Shown here: piece after piece, positions 1 through 7,298 of the stretch
Numbering within the stretch: the first letter of the stretch is position 1
How the letters are laid out: every line of letters begins with the position of its first letter
DNA from: an uncultured Bacteroidota bacterium
Lineage (GTDB): Bacteria; Bacteroidota; Bacteroidia; NS11-12g; UBA955
Assembly (NCBI GenBank): GCA_903879775.1
Contig: CAIRMY010000015.1
Coordinates: forward strand, 1 to 24,873
Direction: 5' to 3'
Length of the DNA stretch: 24,873 nt
Notes under the pieces: model-generated
Databases searched by the model: none
The model's input: only the letters and a program-made list of their open reading frames with translations
What the model was told of the DNA's origin: nothing
Translations under genes and position numbers: made by a program

Positions 1-433
1 TAACAATATTGGGATTAAGAATATCGTCCTGCTCTTGAATTGATTTTTTTAAAGTGGCAATTTGTGTGCCGGCATTGCCAAAGCATTCAACCAATTGATG
101 AATTTGTTCAGCTTTGATAAATGGTTCGTCGCCTTGTAAATTGACAACCACATCGCAATTCCAACCGAGTTGAGACAGTGCATCCGCACATCGATCCGTT
201 CCGCTAATGTGATGGCTAGATGTCATCACCACTGGGGCAAAAGTTGACACATGTTCGGCAATACGAACATCGTCTGTTGCCACGGCAACTCCTAAATCTG
301 GAATCGATGATAAAGCGGCTTCAACCGTTCTTTGGATCATTGTTTTGCCTTGGATATCAGCCAACGGTTTCCCTGGAAATCTTGTACTTCCAAAGCGAGC
401 TGGGATGATGATGCCGAAGCTAGGTGTTGTCAT
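1..433 (-). CDS. kdsB: 3-deoxy-manno-octulosonate cytidylyltransferase (KdsB), 3' end cut by window edge
   Basis: Activates the LPS sugar Kdo as CMP-Kdo in the cytoplasm, using CTP. The first 144 residues are visible. The N-terminus carries the family nucleotide-binding signature: IIIPARFGSTRFPGKPL followed by the I-x-GK-x-MI segment. Further on are VAVATDD, a SGTDR motif and VVNLQGDEPFI, all characteristic of KdsB rather than of other nucleotidyltransferases. The start codon overlaps the stop of the upstream phosphatase gene by one base (TAATG), so translation is probably coupled and no separate promoter is expected. The 3' end lies beyond base 1, so I cannot judge completeness. The family is normally about 245-255 residues. 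Identification is secure from the motifs; the operon pairing is direct observation. Confidence 0.95.
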   Translation of the reverse strand, partial: MTTPSFGIIIPARFGSTRFPGKPLADIQGKTMIQRTVEAALSSIPDLGVAVATDDVRIAEHVSTFAPVVMTSSHHISGTDRCADALSQLGWNCDVVVNLQGDEPFIKAEQIHQLVECFGNAGTQIATLKKSIQEQDDILNPNIV

Positions 434-1527
434 TATTCTTTTGAATTCATTTGCAATAACTGCAAAATTTTGTAATAAATCTCAGTATTTTCATAAACCC
501 CTGAAAATAATTGTGCACCTGGACCTACCGCAAACACCGGAACCGGAATTCCTGTGTGGTGGTGTGTCGAAAAATGCATCGCAGGTTTCTGATTTTTCTT
601 GTCGTATCCAACCAAACTTAGACCTCCCGTTTCGTGATCCGCAGTAATAATAACCAGCGTTTCACCATCTTTCTTAGCCCAATTCACAACTGCTTCAATG
701 GTTGAATCGAAATCTAAAACTTCATTTAAAACATAGTTTGAATCGTTTTCATGCCCGCCCCAATCAATTTGACTTCCTTCAATCATTAAAAAGAAACCAT
801 TTTTATTTTTATTGAGGTTTCGAATGGCCGCTAAACTCGCTTTTCTTTCAAAATCTCCACGACCTTGACTGAATTTAGGAACATCTTCTGCAGTGTCGTA
901 AAACGATATAAAGTGTTTGTTTTCAACGGTATCGAGGTGTTTGGTGCCCATGTAAACGGTGTGCCCAGATTCGCGAAGTTTTGCTGTGTCGAAAAATGGA
1001 TATCCTCCACCAATGGCAATGTCAATGAAGCCACTGTAAAAATCGTTGGCAATTTCTCTATCAAGTTTGCGACTTGGTTGGTGCCCATAAAAAGCAGCAG
1101 GAGTGGCATGTGTCAATCCGCAAGTGGCAACAAGCCCCGTAGATTTACCTTTTACATGCAATTTCTCTGCAATTGTAAATTCAGGATGGCTATCTTTTGT
1201 CACGCCAATGGCGCCATTGTATGTTTTTTGTCCTATCGAAAATGCCGTCGCACCAGCACCAGAATCGGTGATATAATTGTTAGAACTAGAGGTCATGCTG
1301 AGTCCTAAATATTCAGCAAGAGAAAACACTTTTAATTTTTGAGGGATGCAGGCTTGTGCCGCAGACCACTGAGCAAGTCCCGTTCCATCGCCAATCATCA
1401 ATATAACATTTTTGACCTTTTTTTGATTTTGAGGGACATTTTTAAGGGTGTCAGTTGTTTGAGCTTCGGCCGTTAAGCTTAGCCCAGAAATGACGCCCAA
1501 TAAGATTGATTTTTTTAAGAAATTCAT
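433..1527 (-). CDS. Exported alkaline phosphatase family protein
   Basis: Predicted metal-dependent phosphomonoesterase of the alkaline phosphatase (PhoA-type) superfamily, exported to the periplasm or cell surface. From the chosen start: signal peptide MNFLKKSILLGVISGLSLTAEAQ (1-23); metal-binding IGDGTG near residue 47; nucleophile motif TDSGAGATA with Ser89; the metal-binding IEGSQIDWGGHEND block; and ITADHETGG near the C-terminus. All hallmark ligands are present. About 364 residues, which suits the shorter Bacteroidota members. An upstream in-frame ATG at 1551 is less likely: it adds eight residues before the signal peptide and lies upstream of a good -7 promoter box (1534-1541). The gene is coupled to kdsB through TAATG. 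Substrate is not determinable from sequence. Confidence 0.93.
   Translation of the reverse strand: MNFLKKSILLGVISGLSLTAEAQTTDTLKNVPQNQKKVKNVILMIGDGTGLAQWSAAQACIPQKLKVFSLAEYLGLSMTSSSNNYITDSGAGATAFSIGQKTYNGAIGVTKDSHPEFTIAEKLHVKGKSTGLVATCGLTHATPAAFYGHQPSRKLDREIANDFYSGFIDIAIGGGYPFFDTAKLRESGHTVYMGTKHLDTVENKHFISFYDTAEDVPKFSQGRGDFERKASLAAIRNLNKNKNGFFLMIEGSQIDWGGHENDSNYVLNEVLDFDSTIEAVVNWAKKDGETLVIITADHETGGLSLVGYDKKNQKPAMHFSTHHHTGIPVPVFAVGPGAQLFSGVYENTEIYYKILQLLQMNSKE
1427..1437 (-). repeat. Copy of 11-base word GTCCCTCAAAA in the phosphatase gene
   Basis: Exact copy in the sense strand (codons GTC CCT CAA AA, residues VPQN). A near-copy ATCCCTCAAAA lies at 1337-1347 in the same gene. Confidence 0.7.
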
Positions 1528-1533
1528 CTTCCA

Positions 1534-1541
1534 CAAAGTTA
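1534..1541 (-). promoter_or_regulatory. Bacteroidota -7 promoter box TAACTTTG for the phosphatase-kdsB pair
   Basis: On the minus strand the sequence reads TAACTTTG, a full match to TAnnTTTG, ending six bases before the ATG at 1527. No TTTG lies at the usual -33 spacing; the nearest is about 26 bases upstream. The implied transcript would have almost no 5' leader. The box supports the 1527 start over the one at 1551. Confidence 0.5.
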
Positions 1542-1684
1542 ACACTCTCATGTCACTTAATTATCATCAAATCGTTAAAACTAGGTTCCTTTCCGACAAT
1601 TTAAAACCATTTTAAATCACTTGAAACAGGGGTTATTTGCGATTTTTGCAAACAAAAGGTTCGTGGGCAATCAACTTTTTAATG

Positions 1685-1692
1685 TATTTTTG
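1685..1692 (+). promoter_or_regulatory. Bacteroidota -7 promoter box TATTTTTG for pruA
   Basis: TATTTTTG matches TAnnTTTG exactly and lies 24 bases before the ATG at 1717. No clear -33 TTTG is present at the expected distance. The box argues that coding starts at 1717, not at the in-frame TTG at 1621 upstream of it. Confidence 0.5.
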
Positions 1693-1716
1693 TATTTCAT
1701 TCAAAAACAAACAAAA

Positions 1717-3345
1717 ATGAACGGTTTTTTTCAAGTCCCTAAGGCCATTAATGAGCCAGTTTACGAATATGCTCCTGGCAGTATCGAACGCAAAAAATTA
1801 AAAGAAGCGTTGGCTGATGCAAGAAGCAAAGTGATTAACATTCCAATGTTTATTGGTTCAGAAGAAGTACGTACTGGTATTGTGCATGAGATTTTCCCTC
1901 CGCATGATTTAAAGCATAAAATTGGTGAATTTCACATGGGCAATGGAACGCACGTTCAAAAGGCAATTGATGCTGCTTTGGCTGCGAAACCAATGTGGGA
2001 AGCAATGCCGTGGGAGCAAAGAGCTGCCATCTTTTTGAAAGCTGCTGAATTGTTTGCAACAACTTACCGTTACGATATTAATGCGGCAACAATGTTGGCG
2101 CAAAGTAAAAACTGTTACCAAGCTGAAATTGATGCTGCATGCGAGTTGATCGACTTTTTGCGATTCAATGTTCAATATATGAGCGAAATTTATGCAGAAC
2201 AACCAGGTGCCAATTCAAAAGGTATTTGGAACCGTTTGGAATATAGGCCTTTGGAAGGATTTGTTTTTGCATTAACACCATTTAATTTCACTGCAATTAG
2301 TGGTAATTTACCTACCGCTCCTGCAATGATGGGGAATGTTGTGGTTTGGAAACCTGCCGATACTCAAATTTATTCAGCTTATGTGTTAATGAAGGTGTTT
2401 AAAGAAGCTGGTTTACCTGATGGTGTTATCAATTTGGTTTACGCTCCAGGTCCGGAAGTTGGTGAAGTTATTTTCAATCATAAAGACTTCGCTGGAATTC
2501 ACTTCACAGGATCTACCGGTGTTTTCAGACATATTTGGAGCACAATTGGTCAAAATATTGCCAAATACAGAAGCTATCCAAGAATCGTTGGTGAAACTGG
2601 GGGTAAAGATTTCATTCTTGCCCATCCATCTGCCGATGAAGATGTTTTGGTTGCTGCAATGGTGAGAGGTGCGTTTGAATTCCAAGGACAAAAATGTTCT
2701 GCGGCTTCAAGAACCTATATCCCTCAAAGCATTTGGCCTTCTGTGAAGAAAAAATTGATGGCTGAAATGGCAACCATTAAAGTTGGTCCAACTGAAGATT
2801 TTTCAAATTTTGTGAATGCTGTGATCGACCAAAAAGCATTTGATAAAATCACTGGATTCATTGAAACTGCGAAAAAAGATGGCGTTGAAATTTTGTGCGG
2901 TGGCACTTATTCTGATGAAAAAGGATACTTTGTTGATCCAACAATCATCATTGCTCCTGATGCTAAATACAAAACCATGTGCGAAGAAATTTTTGGTCCA
3001 GTGTTAACTATTTTCATTTATGATGATCAAGATTGGACAAAAATGTTTGATTTGGTTGATACTACTTCTGAATATGCATTAACAGGAGCTGTGATTTCTC
3101 AAGATAGAAATGCAATTGCTGAGGCTACTTGGGCATTGAGAAACAGCGCAGGTAACTTCTATATCAACGATAAGCCAACAGGTGCTGTTGTAGGACAACA
3201 ACCTTTCGGTGGTGCAAGAGGAAGTGGAACAAATGACAAAGCGGGTGCAAAAGTTAACTTGTTGCGTTGGGTGAGTCAAAGAACCATTAAAGAAACTTTC
3301 ACGCCGGTGAAAGATTACCGTTATTCATTCTTAAACGAAGCTTAA
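1717..3345 (+). CDS. pruA: 1-pyrroline-5-carboxylate dehydrogenase (PruA)
   Basis: NAD-dependent oxidation of glutamate-gamma-semialdehyde/pyrroline-5-carboxylate to glutamate, the second step of proline catabolism. 542 residues, the usual length of the stand-alone P5C dehydrogenase, and an aldehyde dehydrogenase fold throughout. Visible landmarks: LTPFNFTAISGNLP (187-200), VWKPAD (210-215), FTGSTGVF (263-270), catalytic Glu293 in ETGGKD, catalytic Cys327 in FQGQKCSAASR, and EEIFGPVLT near the C-terminus. The start at 1717 follows a -7 box at 1685-1692; a TTG at 1621 would add 32 residues with no family counterpart. No proline dehydrogenase gene is present in this window. The gene ends in a strong terminator at 3361-3393. 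Confidence 0.95.
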   Translation: MNGFFQVPKAINEPVYEYAPGSIERKKLKEALADARSKVINIPMFIGSEEVRTGIVHEIFPPHDLKHKIGEFHMGNGTHVQKAIDAALAAKPMWEAMPWEQRAAIFLKAAELFATTYRYDINAATMLAQSKNCYQAEIDAACELIDFLRFNVQYMSEIYAEQPGANSKGIWNRLEYRPLEGFVFALTPFNFTAISGNLPTAPAMMGNVVVWKPADTQIYSAYVLMKVFKEAGLPDGVINLVYAPGPEVGEVIFNHKDFAGIHFTGSTGVFRHIWSTIGQNIAKYRSYPRIVGETGGKDFILAHPSADEDVLVAAMVRGAFEFQGQKCSAASRTYIPQSIWPSVKKKLMAEMATIKVGPTEDFSNFVNAVIDQKAFDKITGFIETAKKDGVEILCGGTYSDEKGYFVDPTIIIAPDAKYKTMCEEIFGPVLTIFIYDDQDWTKMFDLVDTTSEYALTGAVISQDRNAIAEATWALRNSAGNFYINDKPTGAVVGQQPFGGARGSGTNDKAGAKVNLLRWVSQRTIKETFTPVKDYRYSFLNEA

Positions 3346-3360
3346 TTTAAATTTTGATAC

Positions 3361-3393
3361 AAAGAAAGGCACGATTTCGTGCCTTTCTTTTTT
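3361..3393 (+). terminator. Intrinsic terminator after pruA
   Basis: Perfect 13-bp inverted repeat (AAAGAAAGGCACG at 3361-3373 and its complement at 3378-3390) with a four-base loop, followed by a run of T. It begins 15 bases after the pruA stop and ends six bases before the ATG of the next gene. Confidence 0.9.
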
Positions 3394-3398
3394 ATTTT

Positions 3399-3773
3399 AT
3401 GAGAGCGCTTTATACAATTTTATTGCTTGTAGGTTCCAATATTTTCATGACATTGGCCTGGTATGGCCATTTGAAATGGAAACAACTCAATTTTTTAAAT
3501 TCAAAAGGATTGTTGTGGATCATTCTTTTCAGTTGGGGAATTGCTTTCTTTGAATACATCTTGATGGTTCCTGCAAACCGACTTGGAAGTCGTGAAACTG
3601 GGGGCAGTATGGATTTGTTTCAGCTGAAAATTCTGCAGGAAGCCATCAGCTTAATTGTGTTTACCGTTGTGGTTTTATTCTTGTTTAAGGGTGAAAATTT
3701 GCATTGGCGACATGTAACAGCGTTTATTCTCATCTTAATAGCCTTATATTTGGTTTATAAGCCAAATCAATAA
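3399..3773 (+). CDS. DMT-family membrane protein, DUF486
   Basis: Small integral membrane protein of the DUF486 family, distantly related to drug/metabolite transporters; substrate unknown. 124 residues with four hydrophobic helices at roughly residues 3-20, 33-53, 80-97 and 103-120. The family-typical central segment FFEYILMVPANRLG is present, followed by LKILQEAISL. An in-frame start at 3354 would add 15 residues encoded by the pruA terminator hairpin, so I chose the ATG at 3399. There is almost no space for a private promoter between the terminator and the start codon, so expression may depend on read-through from pruA or on a promoter inside the 3' end of pruA. Confidence 0.85.
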   Translation: MRALYTILLLVGSNIFMTLAWYGHLKWKQLNFLNSKGLLWIILFSWGIAFFEYILMVPANRLGSRETGGSMDLFQLKILQEAISLIVFTVVVLFLFKGENLHWRHVTAFILILIALYLVYKPNQ

Positions 3774-3813
3774 TTGGACACATACGTCCCTTAAAATAAA
3801 AACACCAAATCAA

Positions 3814-4842
3814 ATGATTCAAACCGAAGAAGCCAGCATAAGGAAAGTTATTTTCCATAAAGTGAATGTTCAAGAAGATAAAATATCGCTGAGTGATGAA
3901 TTGTGCGATTTTTTGAATGAAGACGAGGCCGATATTCTCAAGAAAACGTTTCTAAAGCCATTTCAAGGGGAGTATTCGCAGCATCGTTTTTGCCATGAGT
4001 ACGACATTGAGTTGAATGCGCTTTACAAGTTATCGAAAGCCATTTACCAAGGTGAGAATTTTATTGAATATTCGCAAAATATTGGGCAGCACCTCAAAAC
4101 GGTTTCAAAACACCCCAATATTAAAGATGGTGATCTTTTTGTGATCCATTTCGACAATATCATTGTCAATGATGCCTATTGCGAGGCCCTAGCGGTGGTG
4201 AAGGTGGAAAACAAAGACACTTTCATCGAAACTGAATTAAAAGGTCACAAATCGGCCCATTTGGACTTTAGACAAGGAATTAACACGCGAAAAATGGAAA
4301 AAGGTGCGTTGATTGTTTTCACGCCGGAACCGTTTACAGTTTTGGTGATTGACAATGTAAAACAAGGCACAGAATATTGGCAAACTGATTTTTTGAGTGT
4401 AGAACCGGTAAAAAATGAATACCATCAAACGCATCAATTTTTGGGAATTGCCAAAGAGTTTGTTACATCACAATTACTCGATGATGTTGAGATTTCACGG
4501 GCCGATCAAATCGATTTGTTGAATCGTTCAGTAGATTATTTCAAAACGAATGAAACATTTGACAAGGCCGATTTTGAGAAAAACGTTTTTTCAAATTCAG
4601 CTGTCATTGATTCATTTAGAAGGTTCGATTCCAATTACCGTGAGGAAAATGAAATTGAATTGCAAGACAATTTCGAAATTTCAAAACAGGCGGTGCGGAA
4701 ACAAGCAAAAATCTTTAAAAGTGTGCTCAAACTAGACACCAATTTCCATGTGTATATTCATGGCAGGAGGGACATGATAGAGCAGGGGATTGACGAAAAC
4801 GGTCGTAAGTTTTACAAAATTTTCTACGAAAACGAAAGTTAA
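3814..4842 (+). CDS. 37-kDa nucleoid-associated protein (NdpA/YejK family)
   Basis: 342 residues, the standard size of the nucleoid-associated protein NdpA family, whose Escherichia coli member YejK binds DNA and associates with the nucleoid. Supporting features: an N-terminal IRKVIFHKV strand, the KHPNIKDGDLFVIHFDNI segment, a central VVKVENKDTF strand and the conserved terminal block HVYIHGRRDMIEQG followed by KFYKIFYE. I recognise the family by this pattern and by length; no catalytic residues are expected. It is monocistronic. It converges on the transferase gene so tightly that the two stop codons share the bases TTAA at 4839-4842. Role here is inferred from the family only. Confidence 0.85.
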   Translation: MIQTEEASIRKVIFHKVNVQEDKISLSDELCDFLNEDEADILKKTFLKPFQGEYSQHRFCHEYDIELNALYKLSKAIYQGENFIEYSQNIGQHLKTVSKHPNIKDGDLFVIHFDNIIVNDAYCEALAVVKVENKDTFIETELKGHKSAHLDFRQGINTRKMEKGALIVFTPEPFTVLVIDNVKQGTEYWQTDFLSVEPVKNEYHQTHQFLGIAKEFVTSQLLDDVEISRADQIDLLNRSVDYFKTNETFDKADFEKNVFSNSAVIDSFRRFDSNYREENEIELQDNFEISKQAVRKQAKIFKSVLKLDTNFHVYIHGRRDMIEQGIDENGRKFYKIFYENES

Positions 4843-5567
4843 AGGGAATCAGTATTTCCCTCGTCTAAATTGTCTTCGCGACGTTTCAATTCGTATTTCA
4901 TCACTTGGGTGTCGCAGGCATGCTGCTTGGATTCAAAATGCGCAAAGTTGATCCAATATCCATTGATTTTTAATTCAATACTTTCGGCTTGGAAGAATAG
5001 TTTGTAATCAAATATGTCACTTTCACAAGCAATATACCCAGGGTAATAATAGCTAATTTGACGTTCAATGCAATATTGCATTTTGATCAACATCATCAAT
5101 TTTCCAAGGCTATATTTATGATAATCAGGGTCGAAGAGGTTTTTAAGTCCCATAATACAATCCAATCCTTCATCAAAATAACCAACGGCAATGAGTTTGT
5201 TTTCGTCGTAAATTAAGATTGTTTTAGTATCGAAGGGATTGATGCCATGTTCATTAAAGAAGTATTTTTCATCGAAGTTAACTTCGATATCTCTCGAGTT
5301 GCAATATTTGTGTGCAAGCTCTCGAATTTCATCGGTGATGATAAACTCGGAAAGTTTGATAGTGAAATTCTTGGCTTTTTTAAAGACTTTATGGTTGAGT
5401 GGGCTAAAGGCATTGTTGACCAAATATCTGGCCCAAATAACATTTAATAGTTGGTAGTGTTCATTGATAATATAATCGCAGGTGAGCATTTCGGTACCCA
5501 TGCGATATTTCCCTTCTGCAAGTAATTTATCGAGGTTGCTTCCTTTGAAAGTATTGAACTGAACCAT
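4839..5567 (-). CDS. Arginyl-tRNA-protein transferase-like protein (Ate1/Bpt C-terminal fold)
   Basis: 242 residues. The second half resembles the GNAT-type C-terminal domain of Ate1/Bpt aminoacyl-tRNA-protein transferases, which attach an amino acid to N-degron substrates: VGYFDEGLD (128-136), FDPDYHKYSLGKLMMLIKM (145-163) and YYYPGYIACES (173-183). The typical N-terminal domain, with its CxxC-like cysteine cluster, is not seen; the first 110 residues are instead Tyr/Asn-rich with single cysteines. The start at 5567 is preferred over an in-frame ATG at 5612 because a TAnnTTTG box lies between them, at 5578-5585. Its target specificity (Arg, Leu or none) cannot be deduced. A general GNAT acyltransferase is the main alternative. 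Confidence 0.65.
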   Translation of the reverse strand: MVQFNTFKGSNLDKLLAEGKYRMGTEMLTCDYIINEHYQLLNVIWARYLVNNAFSPLNHKVFKKAKNFTIKLSEFIITDEIRELAHKYCNSRDIEVNFDEKYFFNEHGINPFDTKTILIYDENKLIAVGYFDEGLDCIMGLKNLFDPDYHKYSLGKLMMLIKMQYCIERQISYYYPGYIACESDIFDYKLFFQAESIELKINGYWINFAHFESKQHACDTQVMKYELKRREDNLDEGNTDSL

Positions 5568-5577
5568 AAAGTGGCTG

Positions 5578-5585
5578 CAAAAGTA
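5578..5585 (-). promoter_or_regulatory. Bacteroidota -7 promoter box TACTTTTG for the Ate1/Bpt-like gene
   Basis: Minus-strand TACTTTTG, an exact TAnnTTTG match followed by CAG, ending ten bases before the ATG at 5567. A copy of the repeated word GTCCCTCAAAA lies 14 bases upstream of the box. No TTTG at standard -33 spacing. Confidence 0.5.
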
Positions 5586-5599
5586 AGGTGTTTTTGTAA

Positions 5600-5610
5600 T
5601 TTTGAGGGAC
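5600..5610 (-). repeat. Copy of 11-base word GTCCCTCAAAA (intergenic)
   Basis: Exact copy on the minus strand, between the stop of the exported protein at 5630 and the promoter box of the transferase gene. It is non-coding under the chosen starts. Confidence 0.7.
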
Positions 5611-5629
5611 AAAGACCTTTAAAACATCC

Positions 5630-6181
5630 TTAAAACTGACTAAAATCTACGCTGTTGAATTCTTCAATTCGTTTCTTTATACAGCGGTTTCTGATAAAGA
5701 TGGTGTACAATAATTTTGCGCTGATGCTGTTGTTTGATTTCGCAAATTGATATTCTACACTTCCAATGAATCTATCGTAACTCAACTTTAACCCTGCTTT
5801 AGGAAAGAAAAATTGCTGATTTGTTTCAGTGAGAAAGCCTTCTTGGTTTGTTTGTAATTTTACAGATTCATACTGGGCACCGATATATGGAACGAGTCGG
5901 TTCAAAAGACAAGCATGATGAAAGGGCAGCAGGTTGACATCGAAATTGACAAATGTTTTTTGCCCATTTCCACTAGGAGTTTGATTCACTGCAATTCCAG
6001 CGCCAAAGTTATACATATAGTGTATATTCTGATATTCTAATCCTGTTGCAGATTGGTTTGTATTGATAGCTTCTTGCCTACATATACCGAGGTAATGCAT
6101 TTGAGCATTTAGATTGTTAAAATGGCAAGCAAAGATTGCCAAGAAAGCAATGACAGTTTGTTGAATTTTGTTGGTTTTCAT
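5630..6181 (-). CDS. Small exported protein, probably outer-membrane beta-barrel-like
   Basis: No confident family. 183 residues: a signal peptide (basic MKTNK, hydrophobic core TVIAFLAIFACHF, cleavage near LNAQ), then alternating polar/hydrophobic segments such as YMYNFGAGIAV, FVNFDVNLLPF, VPYIGAQYESVKL, PKAGLKLSYDRF and SVEYQF, which look like barrel strands. It ends in SQF, the terminal aromatic seen in many outer-membrane proteins. The start is decided by a strong Shine-Dalgarno AAAAGGAGA (6188-6196), seven bases before the ATG at 6181. That is notable because most other genes here have A/T-rich leaders without one. An upstream in-frame ATG at 6199 would overlap this site. Function unknown. 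Confidence 0.7.
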   Translation of the reverse strand: MKTNKIQQTVIAFLAIFACHFNNLNAQMHYLGICRQEAINTNQSATGLEYQNIHYMYNFGAGIAVNQTPSGNGQKTFVNFDVNLLPFHHACLLNRLVPYIGAQYESVKLQTNQEGFLTETNQQFFFPKAGLKLSYDRFIGSVEYQFAKSNNSISAKLLYTIFIRNRCIKKRIEEFNSVDFSQF

Positions 6182-6187
6182 AAGATA

Positions 6188-6196
6188 TCTCCTTTT
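6188..6196 (-). promoter_or_regulatory. Strong Shine-Dalgarno site
   Basis: AAAAGGAGA on the minus strand with a near-optimal gap to the ATG at 6181. It selects this start over the ATG at 6199. It is the only strong canonical site seen ahead of a gene in the window. Confidence 0.7.
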
Positions 6197-6411
6197 CATA
6201 GTTATGGTTGATCATTATAAATCTGAAACACATGCCGAAGGCAATAAAGAGAATTAAAGTTGTGACATTGCTAAAATTGGTAAGACCATTGCCATAAAAC
6301 AAGCTGTTCCTATTTATGTTAACTTGAAATTGTATGATTTTATTTTGTTGATTGACAAATTTTATTCATCAACGACAATTTGAGAGCAAAAAATGAAGAT
6401 TTATACATGAG

Positions 6412-6435
6412 ATAAATCAAGTGCTGTTGATTTAT
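6412..6435. repeat. AT-rich inverted repeat downstream of the aminotransferase gene
   Basis: Perfect 9-bp arms ATAAATCAA and TTGATTTAT around a 6-base spacer, 30 bases past the aminotransferase stop. It has no T-run on the minus strand and little GC, so it is a weak terminator candidate at best; it could be a protein-binding dyad. The rest of the 6200-6464 gap shows nothing I can assign. Confidence 0.3.
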
Positions 6436-6464
6436 TGAAGTCAACGTTAATCCACTAAACAAAT

Positions 6465-7286
6465 CTACAGTTTTTCGCTCAAAACCCTGCTGATATTGCA
6501 CTTTAGGGGCTTGCCCATGTAGTTGGCAACCCATTGGATGCCTCGGGTGGCACTCGTGAAGAAGATTTCGTCTGCGGCGCTTAAATCGATTTCGGTGATT
6601 GGAACTTCCCTCACTTGATACCCATACGATTCTGCAATTTGAATCACCACTTTACGCATCACGCCGTCTACACAATATTCAGATACAGGAGGCGTAATGA
6701 TGAACTCCCTCGATACCATGAAAATGTTTGAGGAAATACCCTCACAAACGTTTCCTGAATCGTTGTAAATCACACATTCGTCCAATTCGTTTTGCTTCGC
6801 ATAAATGCCAGCCAACACGTATATCAACGAAGACGTTGTTTTTAAAGTACTCGTGAAATTGCCATTCTTTGTGAGCTCCTTGTAATTGCCAAGAATATAT
6901 CCCTCATGATTTAAAGGATATCCGGAATAATCGATCTCGGTGATTTCAATGACAGACTGAGTAATTTGATTTTTAGGTTGGTAAAAACCATCGGCTTCCC
7001 TCAAAAAAGTGGCGCGAACCCTAGCGTTTTCAATGCCTTTTTGCTTGCAAAACAATTCTACAACTTCTTCAATTGCGGAATTTGCAAAACTTTCTGGCAT
7101 CGACATTTGCAACAATAGCAACGATTTGTCGATCCTTTCTTGATGGTAAAACGCATGTTGTAATCTGCCTTCGCTGAGTTTCATGGATTCGAAAAACCCA
7201 TCGCCATAACGGTAACTACGTGAATTTAAATCGATAACAGACCCATTGGCCGAAACTTCTTGTCCATTGAATAAAAAAAATGACAT
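6465..7286 (-). CDS. Class IV PLP-dependent aminotransferase (PabC / D-amino acid aminotransferase-like)
   Basis: 273 residues, the usual length for fold-type IV aminotransferases and aminodeoxychorismate lyases. Seen: an N-terminal YRYGDGFFESMK motif (class IV signature), the PLP lysine in the block STLKTTSSL, then NDSGNVCEGISSNIF with the conserved Glu, and DEIFFTSATRGIQWV near the C-terminus. Family members make 4-aminobenzoate for folate (PabC) or transaminate branched-chain or D-amino acids. The sequence suggests the PabC-like subgroup common in Bacteroidota but does not prove it. It is the last gene of the etfB-etfA-DUF151 run, starting 12 bases after the previous stop, so it is probably co-transcribed. 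Confidence 0.85.
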   Translation of the reverse strand: MSFFLFNGQEVSANGSVIDLNSRSYRYGDGFFESMKLSEGRLQHAFYHQERIDKSLLLLQMSMPESFANSAIEEVVELFCKQKGIENARVRATFLREADGFYQPKNQITQSVIEITEIDYSGYPLNHEGYILGNYKELTKNGNFTSTLKTTSSLIYVLAGIYAKQNELDECVIYNDSGNVCEGISSNIFMVSREFIITPPVSEYCVDGVMRKVVIQIAESYGYQVREVPITEIDLSAADEIFFTSATRGIQWVANYMGKPLKCNISRVLSEKL

Positions 7287-7298
7287 TCTTAATTTTGT

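Noticed and set aside
865..1308. 147-codon plus-strand frame opposite the phosphatase gene
   Set aside because: Shadow of a gene with clear catalytic motifs; its own translation shows no domain or signal.
1621..1716. In-frame TTG extension of pruA by 32 residues
   Set aside because: It lies upstream of the TATTTTTG promoter box and adds residues not typical of the family.
5568..5612. In-frame ATG extension of the Ate1-like gene by 15 residues
   Set aside because: The extension runs through a GTCCCTCAAAA copy and a good -7 promoter box; the protein starts better at 5567.
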